From Streptococcus oralis subsp. tigurinus AZ_3a (GTDB lineage: Bacteria > Bacillota > Bacilli > Lactobacillales > Streptococcaceae): 64,000 nucleotides of DNA. Below, one piece after another: positions 55,868 to 64,000 of this stretch. The translations under genes were made by a program, and so were the position numbers. The notes beneath the pieces are model-generated. The model made no database searches. It was not told where the DNA came from and was given only the letters and a program-made list of their open reading frames with translations. The stretch spans positions 186,001-250,000 of the forward strand of contig AORU01000001.1 in assembly GCA_000344275.1 (NCBI GenBank), given 5' to 3'. Within the stretch, counting starts at the first letter, position 1. Each line of letters starts with the position of its first letter.

Positions 55868-56596
55868 CTAATCTTCGGCAATAAAGCCATCATTCTCGAT
55901 AAAGTGGTGTTCTGTCATTCCTTGGTCAGTAAAGACAATCCCATGAAGGACACCGCCATAGACAGCTCCTCCATCCATGCCAATCTTGCCATCTTCTGTC
56001 ATCCAAAGCTCAGCAGTACCTCGGTCTTGCTTTAGCAAACCATAAACTGGTGTATGCCCAAAGACAACGGTTTTCCCAGTATGATTTTCGGCTTCGTGGA
56101 ATGGTTTTCTGAGCCAGACTTTCTTGTAATCAGTCGTTTCATGCCAGTCTTCCAAGGTCAAATCAATACCCGCATGAACAAAGATATACTTGTCTGTCTC
56201 TACCACAAATGGCATTTGACGAATAAATTCGACCAAGTCTGCCGCTTCTGTCGCAACACGTTTGGCATCTTCTACGCCATTAACTGGCGCATCCAAGGGA
56301 CGACCTAAAATAGAGTTAATGGTTGTATCTCCACCATTGCGGCGATAATGGTCATAGCTTTCTTCTGGGTCATCGAGCCAAGTCAGAAACATATACTCGT
56401 GGTTTCCTGATAGACAGATAGCTCCATGATTGTCGACCAAGTCTTTGACCATTTCTAGAACACGGCGACTGTCTTCACCTCGGTCAATCAAATCCCCCAG
56501 AAAGAGCAACTGAGTTTGACCATCCCAGGTTTTGAGCAGATCTTCCAGCATACCTGCTTTTCCATGGACATCTCCAATTGCATAATAGTCTGTCAT
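55868..56596 (-). CDS. calcineurin-like metallophosphoesterase
   Basis: A 242-aa phosphoesterase with the full metallophosphatase signature: GDVHGK, FLGDLIDRGED, SGNHEYMF, a later FVHAGID and VFGHTPVYG. This is the PPP/diadenosine-tetraphosphatase-like type; either protein phosphatase or Ap4A hydrolase activity is possible. It starts one base from the recN stop, so it is the last gene of the xseA-...-recN transcript. Confidence 0.85.
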   Translation of the reverse strand: MTDYYAIGDVHGKAGMLEDLLKTWDGQTQLLFLGDLIDRGEDSRRVLEMVKDLVDNHGAICLSGNHEYMFLTWLDDPEESYDHYRRNGGDTTINSILGRPLDAPVNGVEDAKRVATEAADLVEFIRQMPFVVETDKYIFVHAGIDLTLEDWHETTDYKKVWLRKPFHEAENHTGKTVVFGHTPVYGLLKQDRGTAELWMTEDGKIGMDGGAVYGGVLHGIVFTDQGMTEHHFIENDGFIAED

Positions 56597-58264
56597 TTAT
56601 TTCATCCTCGTTTGCAATAATTCTCTGGCTTGGGTAAGGGCAGCTTCGGTTACATTTTCCCCAGCCAACATCTTAGCTACTTCCTCTACTCGCTCTTGTA
56701 TAGTCAAGAGACGAACCGTCGACACCGTAGAATGCTCATCACTAATCTTCTCAATAAAGAATTGATAATCCGCGATGGCAATTACTTGTGGTAGGTGAGA
56801 GATTGCTAAGACTTGGCCATGCTGGCCAATCTTATGAATCTTCTGAGCAATAGCTTGGGCTACACGACCTGAGACTCCCGTATCCACCTCATCAAAGACA
56901 ATACTGGTCTTGCCTTCCTTACGAGAAAAGGCTGACTTGATAGCCAACATGAGGCGGGATAATTCCCCACCAGATGCAACCTTAACCAAAGGTTTAAAGT
57001 CCTCACCCGGGTTAGTAGAAATGTAAAACTCGACTGTTTCATTCCCCTCACGACTAAATTTGCCCTTACTAAAGCGAACCTGGAACTGTGCCTTCTCCAT
57101 ATAGAGGTCTTGCAGTTCTTGTTTAATCTCTGCTTCAAGCTGCTGGGCCAAGTTATGGCGAGCAGATGCAAGCTGACCTGCCAAATCAACAAGATTAACT
57201 TCCAATTTCTTGAGCTCTGCTTCCATGTCTTCAGAAGAAAGGTTATTTCCAGTCAAGAGATTGTACTCATCCGTAATCTTGGCAAAATAAAGCAAAACGT
57301 CGTCTACAGTTCCACCATACTTGCGGGTAATAGTATTCAGAAGGTCCAAGCGATTCTCAACCTGCATGAGGCGATTACCATCAAAATCCAAGTCCTCAAT
57401 AATATCTTCTAAACGCTTGGTAATATCTTCTAAAACATAGTAGGTCTCTGACAGAGAACTTGAAATTTCACGGTATTCAGGGTCATACTCTTCAACACTT
57501 TCCATGTCATTCATTGCTGAACGGACATTAGCAAGACTTGAGAATTCCTCATTGTCCAACATGCTATAGGCATTGGTTAGCGTATCCGCAATATTTTTAT
57601 GATTGAGAAGCTTATCTCGTTCTTGGTTGAGAGCCAAGTCTTCACCAGCCTGCAAGTTCGCTGCATCAATCTCTGCCATTTGAAATTCCAACATCTCAAT
57701 ACGAGCCTTATGTTCCTGCTGATTTTTCTTGACTTCCAAAACCTGCTTGCGCATTTTGCGATAGGCATCAAAGCTCGTTTGATAGGTCTCCTTCAAGTCC
57801 AAAAAAGCTGCATCACCAAACTCATCCAACATCTGAATGTGCAGTTGAGGACGCATTAACTCCTCTTGGTCATGCTGACCATGGATATCCACAAGGTGCT
57901 GCCCAATAGCACGCAAGACAGAAAGATTGACCATCTGACCATTCACGCGACTAACACTACGACCATTTTGCAAAATTTCACGCCGGATGATAATTTCATC
58001 ACCCAATTCTAAACCTTGCTCTTCAAAAAGTTCCTGTAAAAGGCGACTATTTTCAACCGAAAAAAGTCCCTCAATCTCTGCCTTTGGCGCACCGTGACGA
58101 ATAACGTCTGTCGTTGCACGAGCCCCCAACATGAGATTCATAGCGTCGATAATGATAGACTTTCCAGCACCCGTTTCTCCGGTCAAAACAGTCATACCCT
58201 TTTCAAAATTGAGCGAAATCGCCTCAATAATGGCAAAGTTTTTTATCGAAATTTCAAGTAACAT
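56597..58264 (-). CDS. recN: DNA repair protein RecN
   Basis: An SMC-like ATPase acting early in double-strand break repair and in transformation. The 555 aa have Walker A GETGAGKSII (~29-38), a central coiled coil (~150-370, shorter than Smc), signature KVASGGELSRLMLAIK and Walker B SIVFDEVDTGVSG. argR ends six bases upstream. Confidence 0.97.
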   Translation of the reverse strand: MLLEISIKNFAIIEAISLNFEKGMTVLTGETGAGKSIIIDAMNLMLGARATTDVIRHGAPKAEIEGLFSVENSRLLQELFEEQGLELGDEIIIRREILQNGRSVSRVNGQMVNLSVLRAIGQHLVDIHGQHDQEELMRPQLHIQMLDEFGDAAFLDLKETYQTSFDAYRKMRKQVLEVKKNQQEHKARIEMLEFQMAEIDAANLQAGEDLALNQERDKLLNHKNIADTLTNAYSMLDNEEFSSLANVRSAMNDMESVEEYDPEYREISSSLSETYYVLEDITKRLEDIIEDLDFDGNRLMQVENRLDLLNTITRKYGGTVDDVLLYFAKITDEYNLLTGNNLSSEDMEAELKKLEVNLVDLAGQLASARHNLAQQLEAEIKQELQDLYMEKAQFQVRFSKGKFSREGNETVEFYISTNPGEDFKPLVKVASGGELSRLMLAIKSAFSRKEGKTSIVFDEVDTGVSGRVAQAIAQKIHKIGQHGQVLAISHLPQVIAIADYQFFIEKISDEHSTVSTVRLLTIQERVEEVAKMLAGENVTEAALTQARELLQTRMK

Positions 58265-58270
58265 ACTGAC

Positions 58271-58702
58271 CTACCATTTTTTGACTTGTTCAACAATTTC
58301 CTCAGCTGCCTCTGCTGTTCTAGCTACAATTAAGATAGAATCATCATCAGCTAAACAGCTAAAAATCTGTTCAGAAAATGCTTCAACCAACTGACTCTTC
58401 ACAAAAATAGTATTTCCAGGAATGACAGCGAGGTTGATCATATTTCCCATTAACTCAGAACTCACAATGTTGTCCTCAGCCAACTGCAAACTCTTAACAA
58501 TTGATTTTGGCAATTCATAGATATAGGTGTTGTTCTTCAAAGGAATTTTAACAATACCAAGCTCCTTGATGTCCCTTGATACAGTGGCTTGAGTAGCAGA
58601 AATACCTGCTTCCTTTAAGTGTTCAACGATTTCTTCCTGAGTCCCGATCTGATAATCCGTAACAAATCTTCTAATTTTTTCAAGTCTCTCTTTTTTATTC
58701 AT
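58271..58702 (-). CDS. argR: ArgR-family transcriptional regulator
   Basis: A 143-aa regulator: N-terminal winged helix (TQEEIVEHLKEAGISATQATVSRDIKELGIVKIP) and a C-terminal arginine-binding/hexamerisation domain (GNTIFVKSQ, CLADDDSILIVARTAEAA). Streptococci carry several ArgR/AhrC paralogues; this copy, embedded between tlyA and recN, is the one generally conserved in that block. Targets cannot be read here. It overlaps tlyA by eight bases. Confidence 0.9.
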   Translation of the reverse strand: MNKKERLEKIRRFVTDYQIGTQEEIVEHLKEAGISATQATVSRDIKELGIVKIPLKNNTYIYELPKSIVKSLQLAEDNIVSSELMGNMINLAVIPGNTIFVKSQLVEAFSEQIFSCLADDDSILIVARTAEAAEEIVEQVKKW

Positions 58703-59510
58703 CTTTAAATTCTCTATGTGCTCTCTCTACAACTTTTTCTATTTCAGGAGCAACTTGGTTACTTGCTCCATCTTCTTTTTTCAAATATGCCAGAAATTCG
58801 ATGTTTCCATGTCCACCTTGGATTGGTGAAAAGTCTAATCCAAGCACTGAAAAACCTTGTTCAACCGCCATAGCAGTGACAGATTCAAGGACAGTTTGAT
58901 GAACCTTGGCATCGCGAATGATTCCATTCTTCCCGATTTGCTCACGACCTGCTTCAAACTGGGGCTTAACCAGAGCCACCACCTGCCCTTGATCAGCCAA
59001 GACACGGTGCAAGGCAGGCAAAATCAGACTAAGGGAAATGAAACTCACATCAATACTGGCAAAACTTGGTTCCTGCTCAAAATCAGTCTTTTCAGCATAA
59101 CGAAAATTAAACTGCTCCATGCTGACAACCCGTGGGTCTTGACGTAATTTCCAAGCCAACTGATTGGTGCCAACATCGACTGCAAATACTAACTCAGCAT
59201 CATTTTGCAACATGACATCAGTAAATCCCCCAGTGGAAGCACCGATATCAATCGTGGTCGCTCCTTCCACTGACAAATCAAAGACCTGCAAGGCCTTCTC
59301 TAGTTTTAGACCACCTCGACTGACATACTTGAGTTTTTCACCCTTGAGTTTTAGTTCAGTATCATCTGGAATTTTCTCTCCTGGCTTGTCAAAGCGTTCT
59401 CCATTAAGGACTGCTACGACTAGTCCAGCCATGACACCGCGCTTGGCTTGTTCACGCGTTTCAAACAAACCCTGTTTATAAGCTAGTACATCCACTCTTT
59501 CCTTAGCCAT
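58695..59510 (-). CDS. tlyA: TlyA-family rRNA methyltransferase
   Basis: A 271-aa protein with an N-terminal S4 RNA-binding domain (VDVLAYKQGLFETREQAKRG) and a FtsJ-like SAM methyltransferase domain (TIDIGASTGGFTDVML, VFAVDVGTNQLAWKL, FISLSLILPAL). Relatives 2'-O-methylate 16S/23S rRNA cytidines; the old name hemolysin A is historical. It overlaps both ispA and argR. Confidence 0.9.
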   Translation of the reverse strand: MAKERVDVLAYKQGLFETREQAKRGVMAGLVVAVLNGERFDKPGEKIPDDTELKLKGEKLKYVSRGGLKLEKALQVFDLSVEGATTIDIGASTGGFTDVMLQNDAELVFAVDVGTNQLAWKLRQDPRVVSMEQFNFRYAEKTDFEQEPSFASIDVSFISLSLILPALHRVLADQGQVVALVKPQFEAGREQIGKNGIIRDAKVHQTVLESVTAMAVEQGFSVLGLDFSPIQGGHGNIEFLAYLKKEDGASNQVAPEIEKVVERAHREFKDE

Positions 59511-60378
59511 TGATTCTCAAACTTTCTACTAATTTCACAATCGATTCTGTTTCAAAGGGAACCTGCTGGGCAATTTCTTCTAATTTAGCCTCGGCTTGAT
59601 CCAGAGTTTGGTTACAAAAGGCAATGGCCTCTTCCAAGCCCAACAAGGCTGGATAGGTTGATTTTTCAGCCTGCAAATCCTTTTGTGGAGTCTTGCCGAT
59701 TTCCTCAAAACTAGCTGTCACATCCAGCACATCATCTCGAACTTGAAAGGCAAGGCCAATCAATTCACCCACAGTTTTCAGTTTTGCTTGTAACTCTGGT
59801 GCTAATTCTGCTATGATAGCTGCTGCTTGGAAAGGATAGGCTAGTAACTTACCTGTTTTATTGGCATGAATGGTCTGAAGTTCTTCCAAGGACAAATGTT
59901 GGTGTTCACCTTCCATATCTAAAACTTGCCCTGCAACCATTCCCAGACTTCCTGAAGCAAGGGATAGGTTGGCAATCAAGTCCACCTTGATCTGACTTGG
60001 CAAATCTGCCTGCGCTATTAAGGCGTAAGGATCTAGGAACAAGGCATCTCCTGCCAAAATTGCCATAGCTTCACCGAATTTCTTATGATTGGTCAACCGC
60101 CCTCGACGGTAATCATCATCATCCATGGCAGGAAGATCATCGTGAATCAAGCTCCCTGTATGAATCATTTCCAAGGCCGCGGCTACCTGCGCATGAGCGG
60201 GTCTAATAGTAACATGCAAGGATTCCAGAACCTCTAGCAAGAGAAAAGGCCGAATACGCTTGCCACCAGCATGAATGGAATAGAGAACGGACTCTCGTAG
60301 AATAGAAGCAAACTGCTGGTCTCCATAAAAATCTTCCAAGGCAGACTCGACAAGAGCTAATTTTTCTTGCTTCTTCAT
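59503..60378 (-). CDS. ispA: farnesyl/geranyl diphosphate synthase
   Basis: A trans-prenyltransferase that makes farnesyl (or geranyl) diphosphate for undecaprenyl phosphate and quinone-type lipids. The 291 aa have the first Asp-rich motif [10 protein letters not shown], followed by [13 protein letters not shown], and the second motif FQVRDDVLD. It overlaps xseB by four bases and tlyA by eight. Confidence 0.94.
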   Translation of the reverse strand: MKKQEKLALVESALEDFYGDQQFASILRESVLYSIHAGGKRIRPFLLLEVLESLHVTIRPAHAQVAAALEMIHTGSLIHDDLPAMDDDDYRRGRLTNHKKFGEAMAILAGDALFLDPYALIAQADLPSQIKVDLIANLSLASGSLGMVAGQVLDMEGEHQHLSLEELQTIHANKTGKLLAYPFQAAAIIAELAPELQAKLKTVGELIGLAFQVRDDVLDVTASFEEIGKTPQKDLQAEKSTYPALLGLEEAIAFCNQTLDQAEAKLEEIAQQVPFETESIVKLVESLRING

Positions 60379-60587
60379 TCAAAATCACTTTCTGTTCCGT
60401 CTTCTTGCATGACCTTGACCAAGGTCTTTTCAGCCTTGTCCAGCGTCGCTTGGAGCTCTTTTGACAAGACCATGCCCTTTTGAAATGCAGTAATCGCATC
60501 TTCCAAAGCAATTTCACCATTTTCTAAACTTTGGACAATAGACTCAAGTTCTGCTAGATTTTCCTCAAATTTCTTTTGTTTTGACAT
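60375..60587 (-). CDS. xseB: exodeoxyribonuclease VII small subunit
   Basis: A 70-aa helical protein with the XseB pattern [26 protein letters not shown]. Several copies bind each XseA chain to form exonuclease VII, which degrades single-stranded DNA. The start lies within the end of xseA (23-base overlap) and the end overlaps ispA. Confidence 0.95.
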   Translation of the reverse strand: MSKQKKFEENLAELESIVQSLENGEIALEDAITAFQKGMVLSKELQATLDKAEKTLVKVMQEDGTESDFE

Positions 60588-61905
60588 CTTTAACCTCTAA
60601 TTCTACTTGACCATCTCGCATCAAAAGCGTTACTTGGTCTTTTTTCTTCAACTTCTCAACCGAATCTACAACGGACTCTTCTTTTTTGACAATAGCATAG
60701 CCACGCGCCACTATTCGACTGGTATCCAACATCAACAAGGCTTCTGAAAGTCGCTTCACCTCCGCAACCTTGGCATCATAAACCAGCGCCATTTGGCTAC
60801 GTAGGAGCTTGTCCAACTGGCTTAAGCGGTCTTGATAACGTTGGATTTTGGTTATAGGTGATAATTGTACCAATTGATGCGTCCTTGCTTGGACTAGCTG
60901 TTTATTATCAGAAATCTGTGTTCGAAAACTTTGTTTTAATCGTAGTTGCAGCTGATCCAACCGTTGCAAATAGCCATCATACAAGCGCTCTGGCTGTCTG
61001 AAGATAACAGACTGACTGCATTTTTTCAGAGCTTCTTTTTTTCTTGACAGGACATTCTGAACTGCTGTTGCCATCCATTTTTCTTGATTTTGCAAATGAG
61101 CTAATACATCCAACTTGGTTACAGGTGTTGCCAGTTCAGCTGCAGCTGTTGGTGTCGCCGCCCGACGATCCGCTACAAAATCTGCCAAGGTCACATCCGT
61201 CTCATGTCCAACACTAGAAATAATTGGCAAACGGGATTCAAAAATAGCACGTACCACAATCTCTTCGTTAAAGGCCCAGAGATCTTCGATAGAACCCCCA
61301 CCACGACCAATAATGAGAACATCTAGGTCCTCACGTTGATTGGCACGCGCAATATTTCGAGCAATTTCCTCCGCAGCTCCATCACCTTGTACCTTTGTCG
61401 GATAGAGAAGGATATCAACACCAGGAAAACGTCTGCTGACGGTCGTGATAATATCTCGAATAACAGCTCCACTGCGACTGGTTACCACACCGATTCGCTT
61501 AGCAAACTGGGGAAGAGGTTGCTTGAAGCGTTCTTGAAACAGACCTTCTTCCGTCAATTTTTTCTTGAGTTGTTCAAACTGAATCGCAAGCGTCCCAACT
61601 CCATCAGGCTCAGCCTTTTCAATGATGATAGAGTAGCTCCCACTGGGTTCATAGACCTGCACACGCCCAATTACATTGATCTTCATACCTTCTTCCAGGT
61701 CGAAACCTAATTTCTGATAGATCCCTGACCAGATGGTCGCTTGAATAACTGCATGGTCATCTTTTAAAGAGAAATATTGGTGAGTAGGTCGTTTACGAAA
61801 GTTGGAAACTTGACCAGTTAAATAGACCCGTTCCAAGTAAGGGTCTTTATCGAATTTCATTTTCAGATACTTGGTCAAAGTTGTTACCGATAAATACTTT
61901 TCCAT
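60565..61905 (-). CDS. xseA: exodeoxyribonuclease VII large subunit
   Basis: The catalytic subunit. The 446 aa have an N-terminal OB fold ([21 protein letters not shown]), a catalytic domain with [15 protein letters not shown] and [18 protein letters not shown], and a long C-terminal coiled coil (~265-400) that collects XseB. ATG 61905 follows AGGTGGAG; the in-frame GTG at 61911 overlaps that site. It is the first gene of the xseA-xseB-ispA-tlyA-argR-recN-phosphoesterase run. Confidence 0.96.
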   Translation of the reverse strand: MEKYLSVTTLTKYLKMKFDKDPYLERVYLTGQVSNFRKRPTHQYFSLKDDHAVIQATIWSGIYQKLGFDLEEGMKINVIGRVQVYEPSGSYSIIIEKAEPDGVGTLAIQFEQLKKKLTEEGLFQERFKQPLPQFAKRIGVVTSRSGAVIRDIITTVSRRFPGVDILLYPTKVQGDGAAEEIARNIARANQREDLDVLIIGRGGGSIEDLWAFNEEIVVRAIFESRLPIISSVGHETDVTLADFVADRRAATPTAAAELATPVTKLDVLAHLQNQEKWMATAVQNVLSRKKEALKKCSQSVIFRQPERLYDGYLQRLDQLQLRLKQSFRTQISDNKQLVQARTHQLVQLSPITKIQRYQDRLSQLDKLLRSQMALVYDAKVAEVKRLSEALLMLDTSRIVARGYAIVKKEESVVDSVEKLKKKDQVTLLMRDGQVELEVKDVKTKEI

Positions 61906-61945
61906 CTCCACCTACTATTCATTTTCTTGCTTTTCCATGGGTATT

Positions 61946-61954
61946 ATTATACCA
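61946..61954 (-). promoter_or_regulatory. extended -10 of the xseA operon
   Basis: Minus-strand TGGTATAAT (TATAAT at 61946-61951), ~40 bases upstream of xseA. It is the only clear promoter for the seven-gene run down to the phosphoesterase. Confidence 0.7.
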
Positions 61955-62000
61955 AAAACATGCTTAAAAATCACCTTTTTCCTACTGAAACTAAAGGAAA

Positions 62001-62026
62001 AATAGAAAAAGGAGGCAAGGCCTCCT
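62001..62026 (-). terminator. terminator of udk
   Basis: Perfect 7-bp GC-rich stem AGGAGGC/GCCTCCT (62010-62016, 62020-62026) with a 3-base loop; minus-strand TTTTTCTATTTTT follows. Confidence 0.9.
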
Positions 62027-62033
62027 CATCTGT

Positions 62034-62672
62034 TTATTTGCTGTTTCGCGCTTCTTCCAAAATCTTTGCAATCTTGGTCGTCAAAAGGTCAATAGCAACT
62101 GTATTGCTGACTCCCTCAGGAATGACGATATCGGCATAACGCTTGGTCGGCTCGATAAACTGATGATACATAGGTTTGACAACACCCAAGTACTGGTCAA
62201 TAACGCTATCTAAACTACGGCCACGCTCTTCCATATCACGCTTAATCCGACGAATAATGCGTACATCATCATCCGTATCCACAAAAATCTTGATATCCAT
62301 CAAATCGCGAAGACGCTTGTCCTCCAAGACCAAAATCCCCTCAACGATAAAGACATCTTGAGGCTCCTGACGATAGGTCTTGCTGCTTCGTGTATGCGCT
62401 GTATAGTCATAAGTCGGAATGTCCACTGGGCGCCCTGCCAACAATTCCTTAATCTGCTCGATCATCAAATCTGTATCAAAGGCAAATGGATGGTCGTAGT
62501 TGGTTTTGACACGCTCTTCAAAGGTCAAATGAGACTGATCCTTGTAGTATGAATCATGCTCAATCATGGAAATCTTTTCATCAGGGAAGTGCGATAAAAT
62601 GGCTCTCGAAACACTGGTCTTACCACCACCAGAACCACCTGTCACTCCGATAATGATTGGTCTATTTTGCAT
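62034..62672 (-). CDS. udk: uridine kinase
   Basis: Phosphorylates uridine and cytidine in pyrimidine salvage. The 212 aa have the P-loop [11 protein letters not shown] (~11-21), DHPFAFD, the YDYTAHTRS substrate motif and [22 protein letters not shown] precedes ATG 62672. It is a single gene, terminated before the xseA promoter. Confidence 0.96.
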   Translation of the reverse strand: MQNRPIIIGVTGGSGGGKTSVSRAILSHFPDEKISMIEHDSYYKDQSHLTFEERVKTNYDHPFAFDTDLMIEQIKELLAGRPVDIPTYDYTAHTRSSKTYRQEPQDVFIVEGILVLEDKRLRDLMDIKIFVDTDDDVRIIRRIKRDMEERGRSLDSVIDQYLGVVKPMYHQFIEPTKRYADIVIPEGVSNTVAIDLLTTKIAKILEEARNSK

Positions 62673-62785
62673 GCTATCCTCCGTTTTTTTATCCGTCGTC
62701 TATTCTATCACATTTTTTGTAAAATTTATAGTCTGATTTTGGATAGATTATGGATAACAATTCTAATACTTTCACTCCAGTTAGA

Positions 62786-63664
62786 CTAGCCAAAAACCTT
62801 CCTTGGCTTATAGAGATTGCCTCTTTTTTCTAAAATGGCAAGTAATTTATCACCTTCAAAGGCAGCCAATTCCTTATCCGACTGATCAAGCTCGATAAAA
62901 CGACCAAAGCGCACTTCTGTAGCCTGTTCTGGAGTTAGTATAACTTTAACAAGGTCCCCTGTACCAATCTCTAGAGGATGGAGAAAGTCCAGCTGGCCAG
63001 CCTCCATTTTTTCAGCAATTTCTTCCAAGGTCAAGGCATCTTCTAACTGCAAACCAGCTGCACTAGTACGTGTTAGATGGGACATATGAGCTGCATAACC
63101 AAGCTTCTCTCCCAAGTCAACAGACAAGGTACGGATATAAGTCCCCTTACTACATTTCACACGAAATGTGAAACGTGCGAGGTAATCCTCATAAGAAATC
63201 GGACTTGTCCGTTCAAATTGATAAATGGTTACCAGGCGTTCTGGGCGCTCCACTTCCTGACCAGCACGCGCATACTCATAGAGCTTGCGACCATTAACCT
63301 TGACAGCCGAATACATAGGCGGAATTTGGGTAATAGTCCCAGTCAGACTCGCAATCGCTTCATCGACAATGGTTTCATCCAAGGGCGACAAAACGGGTGT
63401 CTCTGCGACCACTTCTCCACTGGCATCCTCAGTCGTCGTTGAATAGCCTAGAGTAATCTCCCCCTCATAGACCTTACCCTCATCCTGCATGAACTCGACC
63501 ATGCGTGTCGCCTTGCCCACCGCAATGGGCAAAACACCCACCACATCCGGATCCAAGGTACCACCATGACCAATTTTCTTGGTTCCCAAAATCTTACGCA
63601 GCTTAAAAACCGCATCATGCGAAGTCATCCCCGCTTCTTTTTTTAAGTTGATAATACCGTTCAT
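62786..63664 (-). CDS. truB: tRNA pseudouridine(55) synthase
   Basis: Makes the universal pseudouridine 55 in the T loop of tRNAs. The 292 aa have the catalytic Asp in [33 protein letters not shown], and a C-terminal PUA-like region. In many Firmicutes truB is followed by ribF; here ribF is ~30 kb away. It starts just after the stop of a short hydrolase-like remnant on the same strand. Confidence 0.96.
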   Translation of the reverse strand: MNGIINLKKEAGMTSHDAVFKLRKILGTKKIGHGGTLDPDVVGVLPIAVGKATRMVEFMQDEGKVYEGEITLGYSTTTEDASGEVVAETPVLSPLDETIVDEAIASLTGTITQIPPMYSAVKVNGRKLYEYARAGQEVERPERLVTIYQFERTSPISYEDYLARFTFRVKCSKGTYIRTLSVDLGEKLGYAAHMSHLTRTSAAGLQLEDALTLEEIAEKMEAGQLDFLHPLEIGTGDLVKVILTPEQATEVRFGRFIELDQSDKELAAFEGDKLLAILEKRGNLYKPRKVFG

Positions 63665-63667
63665 TCA

Positions 63668-63793
63668 TTAACTTTCTAAAAATACTAAAACTCTCTTTAT
63701 GATGGCGAAAGACTTCTTTCCTTTACCAAAGGTCACATAATCCATGCCCTTATCGTTAAAATATAAGTTTTTCCCTTTTGTTGAAGATATTAC
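63668..63793 (-). pseudogene. N-terminal remnant resembling an alpha/beta hydrolase
   Basis: A minus-strand frame reads FNDKGMDYVTFGKGKKSFAI, followed shortly by KRVLVFLES and a TAA at 63668-63670. The first part looks like the opening of a streptococcal alpha/beta hydrolase, in which a GxS-containing domain should follow; instead the frame ends within nine residues. From ATG 63745 it encodes only 25 aa. I read it as a deletion remnant next to truB; a tiny real gene is less likely, as there is no good ribosome site. Confidence 0.4.
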
Positions 63794-63821
63794 TTCGTTC
63801 CCTCTACTATTTTTTCATGAT

Positions 63822-64000
63822 TCATCTATGTTGAGTTTTTAAATGCAAGGCAAAGCCGGCAGTCACTTTTTCAAATCCAACTGTCTGATAAAACTGATGT
63901 GCAGCATTTCGTTCAGCTGTTAATCCACTATTTAGAGCCAGTGCCTCAACTCCTTCTTTTACCGCTTGTTTTTTCAATTCATCGATTAGCCTACTGGCAA
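63822..64000 (-). CDS. GNAT acetyltransferase, C-terminal part (runs off the window)
   Basis: The last 59 codons of a minus-strand gene, reading [20 protein letters not shown], then NAAHQFYQTVGFEKVTAGF and ALHLKTQHR before TGA at 63822-63824. NAAHQFYQTVGFEK is the usual C-terminal motif of GCN5-related acetyltransferases. The N-terminus lies beyond base 64000, so substrate and length are unknown. Confidence 0.7.
   Translation of the reverse strand, partial: ASRLIDELKKQAVKEGVEALALNSGLTAERNAAHQFYQTVGFEKVTAGFALHLKTQHR

Noticed and set aside
1..64000. CRISPR array, insertion sequence, prophage or BOX/RUP repeats
   Set aside because: I found no spaced direct repeats, transposase, phage genes or recognisable BOX/RUP sequence in the window.

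Overview
The window is a chromosomal segment of a low-GC Gram-positive coccus. Gene content, protein sequences and local order point to a Mitis-group Streptococcus (S. mitis/oralis/infantis or a close relative). The evidence is the rex-radC-pcrA, fhs-coaB-coaC, glnPQ-zwf-ftsY, rnc-smc and xseA-xseB-ispA-tlyA-argR-recN blocks, separate coaB and coaC genes, dprA preceded by a ComX (SigX) cinbox, and extended -10 promoters. Blocks that I remember as separate or differently ordered in S. pneumoniae are juxtaposed here, so the species call stays at group level.

Layout. 1-2.1 kb (+): end of an upstream gene, two small conserved genes, the redox repressor rex and a class I amidotransferase. 2.0-7.4 kb (-): radC, pcrA, an acetyltransferase and fhs. 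7.6-10.7 kb (+): vitamin and cofactor genes, namely coaB, coaC, an ECF S component, and niaX-niaR with a NiaR operator. 10.7-15.2 kb (-): a Nudix hydrolase, a large very AT-rich DUF2971-type gene placed directly behind uvrB, then uvrB. 15.4-20 kb (+): glnP (two fused substrate-binding domains), glnQ and zwf. 20-22.9 kb (-): ftsY and two Cof-type HAD phosphatases. 23.1-31.8 kb: a VIT-family transporter (+), a BceAB-type exporter led by an unlisted 36-aa gene and a BceR-like operator (-), pspC, sprT-like and tex (-), then a 43-aa protein with a DUF318 permease and its DUF1980 partner (+). 31.9-38.5 kb (-): ribF, smc, rnc, tRNA-Arg(CCG) and guaC. 38.7-42.0 kb (-): an McrBC type IV restriction system. 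42.2-48.1 kb (-): the leucine operon leuA-leuB-DUF1294-leuC-leuD plus a divergent YrdC/Sua5-like gene, preceded by a leucine-rich leader peptide and an attenuator. 48.2-63.7 kb (-): an MmcQ-like protein, cutC, a DUF454 protein, topA, dprA, a lipoprotein, lepA, a phosphoesterase, recN, argR, tlyA, ispA, xseB, xseA, udk and truB. The window ends in a hydrolase remnant and a truncated GNAT gene.

Most of the window is core metabolism and DNA maintenance. The accessory interest lies in the DUF2971 gene, the McrBC locus (a large palindrome over its promoter and an internal ribosome site that could make a short McrB), the BceAB locus with its small gene, and several compact regulatory arrangements: leaderless coaB and ribF, leu attenuation, and competence boxes at dprA and possibly radC. 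I saw no CRISPR array, insertion sequence, prophage or rRNA. All product names come from reading motifs and from memory of the families; no search was run.
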